From an uncultured Collinsella sp. (GTDB lineage Bacteria > Actinomycetota > Coriobacteriia > Coriobacteriales > Coriobacteriaceae), in NCBI GenBank assembly GCA_902494715.1, contig CABUUJ010000073.1, positions 1 to 7,466 of the forward strand: DNA of 7,466 bases. The letters are read 5' to 3'. Of this stretch, positions 1 to 7,125 are shown piece after piece. Numbering within the stretch: position 1 is the stretch's first letter; each line of letters starts with the position of its first letter. The notes beneath the pieces were generated by a model. That model was not told the origin of the DNA, did no database searches, and saw only the letters and a program-made list of their open reading frames with translations. The translations under genes were made by a program, and so were the position numbers.

Positions 1-73
1 ACCCGGAAGCTAAGCCCCATCGCGCCGAGAGTACTGCGGGGTCAGCCCGTGGGAGGCCAGGGCGCCGCTGACC
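1..73 (+). rRNA. rrf: 5S ribosomal RNA, 3' part (5' end outside window)
   Basis: The first ~73 bases carry the conserved 3' half of a bacterial 5S rRNA: the CCCGGAAGCTAAGC block, a CGCCGAGAGTACTG segment, then GTGGGAGGCCAGGGCGCCGC leading into the closing helix. The 5' half lies before the window, so the terminal helix that fixes the exact 3' end cannot be checked and the end at ~73 is approximate. It reads in the same direction as the downstream genes, which implies that an rRNA operon ends here. A small CGGTG/CACCG stem (73-87) follows and could belong to the transcribed spacer or a processing site; that is only a guess. Confidence 0.9.
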
Positions 74-107
74 GGTGGACGGCACCGAGCCGTACGCTTG
101 AACTGAG

Positions 108-138
108 AAGGGGGAGGCCTCGCGGCCTCCCCCTTTTT
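108..138 (+). terminator. Intrinsic terminator after the 5S rRNA
   Basis: A perfect GC-rich stem pairs GGGGGAGGCC (110-119) with GGCCTCCCCC (124-133) across a TCGC loop, followed directly by five T (134-138). AA at 108-109 can extend the stem with the first two T. This is a textbook Rho-independent terminator. It most likely ends the rRNA transcript and insulates the acpS operon from rRNA-level transcription. Confidence 0.93.
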
Positions 139-152
139 GCGTTTACGGGCTT

Positions 153-182
153 TTGTCTCACATAGTAGCTGTGTTTTATAAC
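153..182 (+). promoter_or_regulatory. Candidate upstream promoter of the acpS operon
   Basis: TTGTCT (153-158) and TATAAC (177-182) are separated by 18 bases, a fair match to the sigma-70 -35/-10 consensus. It lies between the rRNA terminator and acpS, where a new promoter is expected. The sequence TTTGTCTCA...CTGTG here (152-173) resembles TTTGTCGCA...CTGTG in the next candidate (188-205), so the two may be tandem versions of one unit. This is a pattern match only. Confidence 0.4.
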
Positions 183-188
183 CCTCGT

Positions 189-218
189 TTGTCGCATCTT
201 CTGTGAACGGGCTACAAT
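189..218 (+). promoter_or_regulatory. Candidate main promoter of the acpS-tsaD operon
   Basis: TTGTCG (189-194) and TACAAT (213-218) are separated by 18 bases. The -10 is a five-of-six match to TATAAT. Transcription would begin near 225, leaving a short leader of about 23 bases before the acpS start. It is the best-placed sigma-70-type promoter between the terminator and the first gene. All downstream genes are closely packed, so it probably drives the whole operon. Confidence 0.55.
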
Positions 219-237
219 AACTTAGTCTGTGCGATAT

Positions 238-244
238 GGAGGTG
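238..244 (+). promoter_or_regulatory. Ribosome binding site of acpS (decides the start)
   Basis: GGAGGTG at 238-244 is a strong Shine-Dalgarno sequence; its GGAGG core sits five bases before ATG 248. An in-frame ATG at 236 overlaps this site and would have no ribosome site of its own. ATG 248 is therefore the likely start. Confidence 0.85.
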
Positions 245-247
245 AAC

Positions 248-787
248 ATGGCTGAAGCTGGTATCGGCGTTGATATCGTCGAGATTTCCCGTATGAAATC
301 AATTCTTGAAAAGACGCCGTCGTTTGCTCGGCGTGTGTTTACCGAAGAAGAGCGTGCGTATTGCGATGCATCATCGCGTCCCGCTGCTCACTATGCGAGC
401 CGCTTTGCTTCGCGCGAGGCGGTGCTTAAAGCTCTTGGCACGGGTTTTAGTCAAGGCGTGGGTCGCAAGGATGTTTCGGTAACGCGTGATAAACTCGGCA
501 AACCGAAGGTGCTGCTTTCGGGCCGTGCACTCGAGATCGCTCAAGAGCTGGGTGTTGTTGAGGTCGCTCTTTCCATTACGCTTACAGGAGACTTAGCCGT
601 TGCGAATGCCATCGCGATTACCGAAGATGCTCGACCTAAGCCTAAGGAAGAAAAGGTGAGCACCAAGGAACGCGTAGCGCAGACATTTAAAGAGGCTCGC
701 TCTGTTTTAGATGAGCTTGAGCAGCTGCAGAATTCAGCATTGACGGAGCACCTGGGCGATGCTTCGCAAGATACGCTAGGAGCATAG
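248..787 (+). CDS. acpS: Holo-[acyl-carrier-protein] synthase AcpS with C-terminal extension
   Basis: AcpS transfers 4'-phosphopantetheine from CoA to a serine of acyl carrier protein, a cytosolic step needed for fatty acid synthesis. Starting at ATG 248 the protein has 179 residues. The AcpS domain fills residues 1-127: GIGVDIVEI (5-13, metal-binding Asp9) and RFASREAVLKALGTG (52-66, metal-binding Glu57 and Lys61). Two things are odd. The family C-terminal motif is usually S-I-S/T-H, but here it reads SITLT, with Leu112 (CTT, 581-583) where His is normal. About 52 extra residues (128-179), Lys/Glu-rich and probably helical, follow a domain that is normally ~120-130 residues long. The gene ends immediately before the nnr start codon (TAG then ATG), suggesting coupled translation. 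The family call is firm; full catalytic competence is less so. Confidence 0.9.
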   Translation: MAEAGIGVDIVEISRMKSILEKTPSFARRVFTEEERAYCDASSRPAAHYASRFASREAVLKALGTGFSQGVGRKDVSVTRDKLGKPKVLLSGRALEIAQELGVVEVALSITLTGDLAVANAIAITEDARPKPKEEKVSTKERVAQTFKEARSVLDELEQLQNSALTEHLGDASQDTLGA

Positions 788-2404
788 ATGAAACCGGTTT
801 TGAGTACCGAAGAAGTCGTTCGTCTCGAGGACATCATCGAACGCGAAGGGACTTCGAAGGCCGAGCTTATGGAGCTAGCGGGTGAGTTTGCCGCCAACGA
901 GGTCTTGAAGCTCAATCCCGATCGGGTTCTCGTTCTGGTCGGTTTTGGTAATAATGGCGGCGACGGTTGGGTTGCCGCCGATATTCTGAGCCATAAGGGT
1001 GTGGACGTCGATATCGTTTCTCCGGTTGAGCCGGATGAGATTCCTGCTGCTCTGGCACGTCATGTTGCTCGTCGTACTGCCGGCCGCGATGTGTACGTTT
1101 GTGTCGGCCCCTCGCGTGACGAACTCGAGGTTTTGATTGATAAGGCCGATGTTGTTGTTGATGCCATTTTTGGTACCGGTTTCCACGGGAATCTGCGTGC
1201 GCCGTTCTCCATCTGGATTCCTACGGTCAATGAATGCGCCGATTGTGTCGTATCCATTGATGTCCCCTCGGGTCTGAATGCCGAGACGGGCGTTGTTGAT
1301 GACGATTGCATTCGTGCCGAGCATACGGTGACGATGATTGCGCCCAAGATTGGTCTGTATAGCGCTGATGGCCCTGAGTATACTGGCGATTTGATCTGCG
1401 GCAATCTTTACGACCGTCTTGACGAGGTCATCGATGATGTCGACCACGCCGCCGAGATTGTCGAGCCCGGTGACTTAGTTGATTACTTTGCTCCACTACC
1501 TACGAATATCGATAAGTATTCCCGTGGCTCTGTGCTTATTGTCGCCGGATCTGCGCAATATCCTGGTGCTGCCATTATGGCGGCCAAGTCTGCAGCTCGC
1601 GCGGGTGCTGGTTACGTGGCAGTCGCGGCTCCTGACGCCTGCGCCAATCTTATTCGCATGGCACTTCCTTCGATTCCCGTCTTTGCTATTCCGTCTGATT
1701 CCCGCGGCTCCTTTGGCGCCGCTGCGCGCATGACTGTGTGCGAGATTGCAAAGAAGTACAGCTGTGTACTGTGCGGTCCCGGTATGACGACATCTGCCGG
1801 CGCTATGCAGGTGGTTTCGGGCTTGCTCGAGCTTGATGTGCCGCTTATTTTGGACGCCGATGCACTCAACTGCCTTGCTAAGATTGCCATTGACGGTATT
1901 GATAGTAATCCCGAGATGTATCGTCGCGAGCAGCCGTTGGTTATGACGCCGCACTATCGTGAGCTTTCGCGTCTGGTTGCCGGTGACGAGGTGAACGACC
2001 TTGGTACCGCGATTGCGGCCGCGCAGAAGGTTGTCTGGGCTGCAGGCTCCGACAATCTGGTGGTCATTGCCAAGGGGCCGACGACGGCTATCTGTGGCGT
2101 TGAGCGTGTGCTGCTGCCGCTCTCGGGTCCGGCTTCTCTGGCAACTGCCGGTTCGGGGGATGTTCTCGCGGGTATTTTGGCCGGCACGCTTGCCACCATG
2201 CGCGACGAGATGGATCGTTGGGAGTTGCTGTATTCGTACGCCGTCGCACTTCACAGCTACGCCGGTTTTGCCGCGGCGACGGAGTATGGTGAGAAGAGCG
2301 TCATCGCGACCGATCTTATCGACTTGATCGGTCCTGCCATGGAACTGGCGGCAAAGGATGCGCTCGAAGATCTGGGAATCATGGACGAAGGGTCGGATGA
2401 CTAA
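788..2404 (+). CDS. nnr: Bifunctional NAD(P)HX epimerase / ADP-dependent NAD(P)HX dehydratase
   Basis: Nnr repairs hydrated NADH and NADPH: the N-terminal domain epimerises R- and S-NAD(P)HX and the C-terminal ribokinase-like domain dehydrates the S form using ADP. The 538 residues match the usual bifunctional length. The YjeF_N domain (about 1-225) shows GFGNNGGDGWVAA (52-64), DAIFGTGFHG (125-134), SIDVPSG (156-162) and Lys187 in APKIGL. The C-terminal domain (about 240-520) shows RGSVLIVAGS (246-255), CGPGMTT (329-335), LDADALN (355-361), and ATAGSGDVLAGI (452-463) with the probable catalytic Asp458. The usual TPHPGE motif reads TPHYRE (387-392), a mild departure. AGGAG at 778-782 lies five bases before the ATG, inside the acpS end. 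Neighbours nnr and alr are adjacent in many Actinobacteria. Confidence 0.94.
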   Translation: MKPVLSTEEVVRLEDIIEREGTSKAELMELAGEFAANEVLKLNPDRVLVLVGFGNNGGDGWVAADILSHKGVDVDIVSPVEPDEIPAALARHVARRTAGRDVYVCVGPSRDELEVLIDKADVVVDAIFGTGFHGNLRAPFSIWIPTVNECADCVVSIDVPSGLNAETGVVDDDCIRAEHTVTMIAPKIGLYSADGPEYTGDLICGNLYDRLDEVIDDVDHAAEIVEPGDLVDYFAPLPTNIDKYSRGSVLIVAGSAQYPGAAIMAAKSAARAGAGYVAVAAPDACANLIRMALPSIPVFAIPSDSRGSFGAAARMTVCEIAKKYSCVLCGPGMTTSAGAMQVVSGLLELDVPLILDADALNCLAKIAIDGIDSNPEMYRREQPLVMTPHYRELSRLVAGDEVNDLGTAIAAAQKVVWAAGSDNLVVIAKGPTTAICGVERVLLPLSGPASLATAGSGDVLAGILAGTLATMRDEMDRWELLYSYAVALHSYAGFAAATEYGEKSVIATDLIDLIGPAMELAAKDALEDLGIMDEGSDD

Positions 2405-2406
2405 TC

Positions 2407-3552
2407 ATGAATAAAGCCGATTTGACGCGCTGGTCCTGGGTCGAGATCGACCGCGGGGCGCTCCGTCGCAACACGAGGGCCTATAAGAACTTGCTGAATC
2501 CACGTCAGCGCCTGTGCTGCGTGGTCAAGGCCGATGCTTATGGTCATGGAGCTGTTGAGTGCGCCAAGATCATGTATTCGGCCGGTGCCGACATGTTTGC
2601 CGTGGCGACGGTTAACGAGGGCGTTGAGCTCCGACAGGGCGGGATTACGAAACCCATCCTCATCCTAAGCGAGCCGCCTATCGAGGCCATTCCGACGTTG
2701 CTCGAGTTTGATATCATGCCCTCGGTCTATACGTCTGACTTTGCTCTTGCGTATGGCGAATGTGCCGTCGCGGCGGGCAAAGTGGGCAAGTATCATCTCG
2801 CCATCGAGACGGGCATGAATCGTATCGGCGTTCACTACACGCAGGTGCTCGACTTTGTCCGCGGTATAAATTTCCATCGCGGTATTCAGTGCGACGGCGT
2901 ATTTACGCACTTCGCCACGGCCGATGAACCTTCGGGCTGGGACTACAAGCTGCAGTGTCAGCGCTTTACCGAGGCCGTTCAGGCCATTAAGGATGCGGGT
3001 TTTGAGTGCGGTATCGTGCACTGCGCCAACACGCCGTCCTCGATGCTCGACCCCTCGATGCATTTTGATATGATCCGCGCCGGCGTTGGCTTGTATGGCA
3101 TGCAGCCGTGCGAGCTGAGTGGCCGCGTGATGCAGCTTGATCCCGTTATGAGCGTCCATGCGCGTGTGACGCGCGTGGCACACCCTGCGATGGGTGAGGG
3201 CGTGGGCTACGGTTTTACCTACCGCGTACCGCGTACGCGCGTTCAGATCTGCACGCTGCCGATCGGTTATGCCGATGGCCTATCGCGTACGCTTTCCAAT
3301 CGTATGGATGTGCTGTATCGCGGCGAGCGCGTGCATCAGGTTGGCAATATCTGCATGGACCAGTTTATGGTCGCCATTCAGTCCAACCCGGCACACGAGA
3401 TTCCCGAGGCCGAGTATGGTGACGAGATGATCATTGTCGGCCGCGATGGCGATGCCGAGATCACTATGGACGAGATGGCCCGACTGCGCGGAACGATTAA
3501 CTACGAGGTCGCCTGCGGCTTTGGCATGCGTCTCGACAAGGTCTACGTGTAG
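2407..3552 (+). CDS. alr: Alanine racemase
   Basis: Alr is a PLP enzyme that interconverts L- and D-alanine, supplying D-alanine for peptidoglycan. At 381 residues it has the usual length. The N-terminal TIM-barrel contains VVKADAYGHG (39-48), where Lys41 binds PLP, and ETGMNRIGV (134-142). HCANTPSSM (205-213) and DMIRAGVGLYG (221-231) follow. The C-terminal beta domain has GVGYG (265-269) with Tyr268 as the likely second catalytic base (227 residues after Lys41, close to the family spacing), then PIGYADGLSR and GNICMDQ (313-319). Ala132 in HLAIETGM occupies the position that is a carbamylated Lys in many alanine racemases; some homologues lack it. The start lies two bases after the nnr stop with only a modest ribosome site (GGATGA, 2395-2400), so translation probably depends on coupling to nnr. 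Confidence 0.96.
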   Translation: MNKADLTRWSWVEIDRGALRRNTRAYKNLLNPRQRLCCVVKADAYGHGAVECAKIMYSAGADMFAVATVNEGVELRQGGITKPILILSEPPIEAIPTLLEFDIMPSVYTSDFALAYGECAVAAGKVGKYHLAIETGMNRIGVHYTQVLDFVRGINFHRGIQCDGVFTHFATADEPSGWDYKLQCQRFTEAVQAIKDAGFECGIVHCANTPSSMLDPSMHFDMIRAGVGLYGMQPCELSGRVMQLDPVMSVHARVTRVAHPAMGEGVGYGFTYRVPRTRVQICTLPIGYADGLSRTLSNRMDVLYRGERVHQVGNICMDQFMVAIQSNPAHEIPEAEYGDEMIIVGRDGDAEITMDEMARLRGTINYEVACGFGMRLDKVYV

Positions 3553-3560
3553 GAGCCGCT

Positions 3561-4181
3561 ATGGGCGTCATGCACATCCCCGGCCATACCCATCAGGCAC
3601 CACGTGAGGTCGCACTCGAGGAAATTGAGGCCGTTCTGGGCGATTGTCACCTCTGCCAGCTCTACCAGTCGCGTCACAATATCGTGTTTGGCGTGGGAAA
3701 CCCCCGCGCTCGCGTGATGTTTATTGGTGAGGCGCCGGGCCGCAATGAGGATTTGCAGGGTGAGCCTTTTGTGGGGGCGGCAGGCGAGGACCTCAACGGC
3801 ATTTTGTCGCTGGCGGGGCTTAAACGCGAAGACGTCTACATTGCCAACGTGCTTAAGTGCCGCCCGCCGGGAAACCGCAATCCGCGTCCCGAGGAAGTGC
3901 TGGCTTGCTCGCCGTTTTTGCGTGAGCAGATTCGGAGCATCTGGCCTGATATTATCGTGACGCTCGGCAACCCCGCGACGCACTTTGTGCTTAAGACCGA
4001 GATTGGCATTACTAAGCTGCGCGGCAGGTTCCACCAGATGGGGCATTTTGTAGTAATGCCCACTTTTCATCCGGCAGCAGCGCTGCGCAATCCGGCGTGG
4101 CAGGAGCTGCTGGAGGAAGACTTTAAGATGCTGGGCGATTATCTGGAGCGACATCCCGCACCAGAGGACGCCTCGGAATAA
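3561..4181 (+). CDS. Family 4 uracil-DNA glycosylase (4Fe-4S)
   Basis: Family 4 UDGs excise uracil from DNA to start base-excision repair. The 206-residue protein has the family signature throughout. Four cysteines suited to the 4Fe-4S cluster are present: Cys29 and Cys32 (CHLC), Cys100 (KCRPPGNRNP) and Cys116 (LACSPFL). Motif A is GEAPGRNED (56-64), followed by GEPFVGAAG (67-75). The C-terminal active-site loop is HPAAALR (170-176). The KRRIH-type insertion of UdgX is absent, so ordinary UDG activity is expected. AGGAG (3551-3555) overlaps the alr stop codon and lies five bases before the ATG. A second ATG at residue 4 (3570) is possible but worse placed. The gene interrupts the alr-tsaE adjacency seen in many Actinobacteria and has no evident functional link to its neighbours. 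Confidence 0.95.
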   Translation: MGVMHIPGHTHQAPREVALEEIEAVLGDCHLCQLYQSRHNIVFGVGNPRARVMFIGEAPGRNEDLQGEPFVGAAGEDLNGILSLAGLKREDVYIANVLKCRPPGNRNPRPEEVLACSPFLREQIRSIWPDIIVTLGNPATHFVLKTEIGITKLRGRFHQMGHFVVMPTFHPAAALRNPAWQELLEEDFKMLGDYLERHPAPEDASE

Positions 4182-4193
4182 TAAGGAGCATAT

Positions 4194-4700
4194 ATGTCCC
4201 TGGAGCGCCTGGGGGTAGGTACTTACAAAACGACTTGCGCTGCCGATACGGAGTACTTTGGCGAGCTAATTGCACCGTACCTTGAGGACGGCGATGTGCT
4301 TATCCTGACCGGTGGCCTGGGAGTGGGCAAAACTCACTTTACCAAGGGCGTCTCGCGCGGGCTGGGCGATGGGCATATGGTTACGAGTCCTACGTTTGCG
4401 CTCATGGCCGTTCACGATCAAGGTCGTATTCCGCTGTTTCACTTTGATCTATACCGCCTGGAGCATGCCTACGAGCTCGAGGATACGGGCATTTTCGATG
4501 TGCTGGGCTATGAGGGTGCTTGCCTGCTGGAATGGGGCGAACAATTCCAGGACGAGCTGACGGATGAGTATCTTTCGGTGACGCTCAAGCGTGATGAGGG
4601 TGACAGCGATGTGCGAACGATAACGCTTGAGGCGCACGGTGACCGCGCAATGGAGCTTTCCCATTTGATTGATAAGGCTGTACAAGATGAGCTTGCATAA
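4194..4700 (+). CDS. tsaE: tRNA threonylcarbamoyladenosine biosynthesis ATPase TsaE
   Basis: TsaE is the small P-loop ATPase that works with TsaB and TsaD to make t6A at position 37 of ANN-decoding tRNAs. The 168 residues fit the family. A Walker A motif GGLGVGKT occupies 40-47; the family usually has GDLGAGKT, so the Asp is replaced by Gly while the Gly-Lys-Thr core is intact. SPTF (65-68), HFDLYRL (83-89) and LLEWGE (111-116) are the other diagnostic motifs. AAGGAG (4183-4188) sits five bases before the ATG. The 3' end overlaps the TsaB-RimI-TsaD gene by 14 bases in another frame, so its partners are probably translated in step with it. Confidence 0.94.
   Translation: MSLERLGVGTYKTTCAADTEYFGELIAPYLEDGDVLILTGGLGVGKTHFTKGVSRGLGDGHMVTSPTFALMAVHDQGRIPLFHFDLYRLEHAYELEDTGIFDVLGYEGACLLEWGEQFQDELTDEYLSVTLKRDEGDSDVRTITLEAHGDRAMELSHLIDKAVQDELA
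4674..4677 (+). promoter_or_regulatory. Weak ribosome site of the TsaB-RimI-TsaD gene (start choice)
   Basis: AAGG (4674-4677) lies nine bases before ATG 4687 and inside the tsaE coding region. The reading frame is also open from an in-frame TTG at 4669, but that codon has no visible ribosome site. The ATG leaves a normal TsaB N-terminus with the VVALDTST strand a few residues in. Re-initiation by ribosomes finishing tsaE at 4700 probably helps. Confidence 0.5.
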
Positions 4701-7071
4701 CGACAACGCGCTGGTGGTGGCGCTCGATACCTCGACCGACATGCTTGCCTGCGCGGCAAGCTGGATTGATGGGCAGACGGGCGAGACGAAGCTCGTGAGT
4801 GGCGACCACATGTGTCGCCGTCACGCCAACGTTGAGCTCGTGAATACCGTTGATGGCGTGCTGGCTCAAGCCGGTCTGGATCGCAGCGATGTTGGTTGCT
4901 ATGTGGTCGGTCGCGGCCCGGGGTCCTTTACGGGTGTGCGCATCGGCATCTCCACTGCCAAGGGCCTCGCGCGTGGTGCCAATGTTCCGCTGCTGGGCGT
5001 GTCGACGCTCGACGCTTGCGCTTGGACGGCGTGGAAGGCTGGCGTGCGCGGCAAGCTTGGTATCTTGGCCGATGCTATGCGCGGTGAGGTATATCCGGCG
5101 CTGTATATGCTGGTCGATGAGGGTCCCGAGCGTCAATTTGAGCGCGAACACGTGGTCAAGGCCGCCGTGGCGCTCGATGAGTGGCGCCGAGCAGCGGACT
5201 GGGACCAGGTTCAGCTGACCGGTGACGGTCTCGTGCGCTATGGCAAGCTGCTGGGTGAGGACGAGACCGCCCGCTGCGTGGAGCGCGACCTGTGGTGGCC
5301 TTCGGGCGAGGGCTTGCTGCTCGCGCACGCTGCGGGTGACGGCGATCCGGCCCGCGTCCTGCCGATTTACACGCGCCTTTCGGATGCCGAGGAAAACGAG
5401 CGCAAGCGTCTTGGTCTTGCCGAGAGTGCGCAGAGCGGAATTACGGGCGTTGCCGATGAGCTCGCCGGTCGTCATCTGCAGTTCCGTCCCATGGGCGCGG
5501 CGGATGCCGAGGGCGCGAGCGCGCTGGAGGCTGCCTGCTTTGAAGGTGCCGGACACGAGGCGTGGACGCCGGGCATGTTCCTGTCCGAACTGGGCGAGGA
5601 CGTCGCTGCGCCGCGTAGTTGGTGGGTGGCACACGACGACGGCAAGCTACTGGGCCTTGCCGGCGGTATGGTCGTGGACGGTGATGTGCAGATTCTGGAT
5701 GTCGCCGTCGACCCGGCACATCGCCGTGAGGGCATTGCCCGCAAGCTGCTGTCGCATGTGAGCTATGATGCCCAGATGCTCGGCTGCACCACGGCTTCGC
5801 TCGAGGTCGAGGACGGCAACGAGGGAGCGATTGCGCTTTATAACGCTCTGGGCTTTACCGAGGCAGGACGGCGCCGCGGCTACTATGGTGCCGGCAAGGA
5901 CGCCATCGTCATGACGGCCCCGCTGCCCCTGGTACTTCCGGTCGACAATGCTTCGCCCGAGCCGACGGCGGCAGAGCAGCGCGTGTGGCCGCTGCCTGCG
6001 CCTGGGCGCTTCGAGGGGGAGCGTGCCGAAATTGAGCGCCGCCGCCTAGTGCTCGCTATCGAGAGCTCCTGCGACGAGACGGCCGTGGCGATTATCGATG
6101 CGGATGGCAATATGCTGGCCAACCAGGTGTCAACGCAGATTGATTTTCACGCCCGCTTTGGCGGCGTGGTGCCCGAGATCGCCTCGCGCAAACACGTCGA
6201 GGTGATTGTGAGTGTCGTGGATGCGGCGCTCGAGGATGCCGCAGCATCGCTTGGTCTTGAGGATGGAGCCATTGCCCCCAGCGAGCTTGCCGCCGTGGGC
6301 GTGACACAGGGCCCGGGCCTGGTGGGCGCGCTCGTGGTTGGCGTCGCCTTCGCCAAGGGCTTTGCCTACGCTGCCGGCAAGCCGCTCGTGTGCGTCAACC
6401 ATCTGGAGGGGCACCTGTTTGCCAACCTGCTGGCGCAACCCGACCTCAAACCGCCGTTTATCTTCACGCTTGTCTCGGGTGGGCACACCATGCTCGTGCA
6501 CGTGAAGGCGTGGGGCGACTACGAGGTGCTCGGTGAGACGCTCGACGACGCTGTGGGCGAGGCCTTCGACAAGGTAGCCAAGGCATTGGGTCTGGGCTAT
6601 CCCGGTGGCCCCATCATTTCCAAGCTGGCCGAGACGGGCAACCCCAAGGCGATCGATTTCCCCCGTGCGCTTAACAGCAGAGGAGACTATCGCTTCTCGC
6701 TTTCGGGCCTTAAAACCGCTGTGACGCTCTACATTGAACAGGAGACCAAGGCCGGGCGCACGATTCACCTGCCCGATCTGGCGGCTTCGTTTGAGGCAGC
6801 TGTCTTTGACGTGCAGTACAAGAAGGCCAAAAACGCATTGCACGCTACCGGATGCAAGGAATACTGCATCGGTGGCGGCGTCTCGGCCAACCCGCATCTG
6901 CGCGAGATGATGATCAAGAAGCTTGGGCGTCAGGGGATTCGCGTAACGGTGCCGCCCTTGTCTGCCTGTACCGATAACGCAGCCATGATTGCGGAGGTCG
7001 CTCGCCGTAAATTCGACCGAGGTGAAATCTCGCCGTTCGACGTCGACGCCGATCCAAACATGACGCTGTAG
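4687..7071 (+). CDS. tsaB-rimI-tsaD: TsaB-RimI-TsaD triple fusion: t6A transferase and S18 alanine acetyltransferase
   Basis: One uninterrupted 794-residue frame holds three proteins that are usually separate. TsaB (about 1-240) has VALDTST (11-17), GRGPGSFTGVRIG (75-87) and LPIYTRLSDAEE (225-236). RimI, a GNAT acetyltransferase of ribosomal protein S18 (about 263-411), has the acetyl-CoA loop in VAVDPAHRREGIA (339-351). Its LEVEDGN...ALYNALGF block keeps Glu373 and Tyr385 at the spacing of the proposed RimI catalytic pair. A Pro/Glu-rich linker (412-452) leads to full-length TsaD (453-794): ESSCDET (459-465), VPEIASRKH (495-503), TQGPGLVGAL (540-549), metal ligands His572 and His576 in NHLEGHL, LVSGGHT (595-601), SLSGLKTAV (671-679), and CTDNAAMIA (761-769) with metal ligand Asp763. 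Nothing is missing from any domain. The chain would hold TsaB and TsaD at 1:1 and tie RimI to them. Domain calls are secure; effects of the fusion are inference. Confidence 0.95.
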   Translation: MSLHNDNALVVALDTSTDMLACAASWIDGQTGETKLVSGDHMCRRHANVELVNTVDGVLAQAGLDRSDVGCYVVGRGPGSFTGVRIGISTAKGLARGANVPLLGVSTLDACAWTAWKAGVRGKLGILADAMRGEVYPALYMLVDEGPERQFEREHVVKAAVALDEWRRAADWDQVQLTGDGLVRYGKLLGEDETARCVERDLWWPSGEGLLLAHAAGDGDPARVLPIYTRLSDAEENERKRLGLAESAQSGITGVADELAGRHLQFRPMGAADAEGASALEAACFEGAGHEAWTPGMFLSELGEDVAAPRSWWVAHDDGKLLGLAGGMVVDGDVQILDVAVDPAHRREGIARKLLSHVSYDAQMLGCTTASLEVEDGNEGAIALYNALGFTEAGRRRGYYGAGKDAIVMTAPLPLVLPVDNASPEPTAAEQRVWPLPAPGRFEGERAEIERRRLVLAIESSCDETAVAIIDADGNMLANQVSTQIDFHARFGGVVPEIASRKHVEVIVSVVDAALEDAAASLGLEDGAIAPSELAAVGVTQGPGLVGALVVGVAFAKGFAYAAGKPLVCVNHLEGHLFANLLAQPDLKPPFIFTLVSGGHTMLVHVKAWGDYEVLGETLDDAVGEAFDKVAKALGLGYPGGPIISKLAETGNPKAIDFPRALNSRGDYRFSLSGLKTAVTLYIEQETKAGRTIHLPDLAASFEAAVFDVQYKKAKNALHATGCKEYCIGGGVSANPHLREMMIKKLGRQGIRVTVPPLSACTDNAAMIAEVARRKFDRGEISPFDVDADPNMTL

Positions 7072-7125
7072 CTGGTACGGCGCGGTCCCCGGACGGAGGG
7101 GCCGGATATAAGGTTTCCTGCTCTA

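Noticed and set aside
139..247. Riboswitch or leader regulator ahead of acpS
   Set aside because: From the better promoter the leader is only about 23 bases, and no conserved aptamer or attenuator structure is visible.
10..249. Minus-strand open frame across the 5S end and promoter region
   Set aside because: It overlaps the rRNA, the terminator and the promoters and has no protein family features.
875..1447. Long minus-strand open frames across nnr, alr, the glycosylase and the fusion gene (for example 875-1447, 1496-2254, 4585-5634, 6130-6897)
   Set aside because: They lie wholly or almost wholly opposite genes with clear family motifs, lack recognisable domains, and are expected shadows in GC-rich coding DNA.
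6013..6051. Internal start giving a separate TsaD (GAGGGGGAG at 6013-6021, GTG at 6049)
   Set aside because: The purine run is about 27 bases before the GTG, too far for a ribosome site, and no in-frame ATG is better placed. Translation as one chain is the simpler reading.
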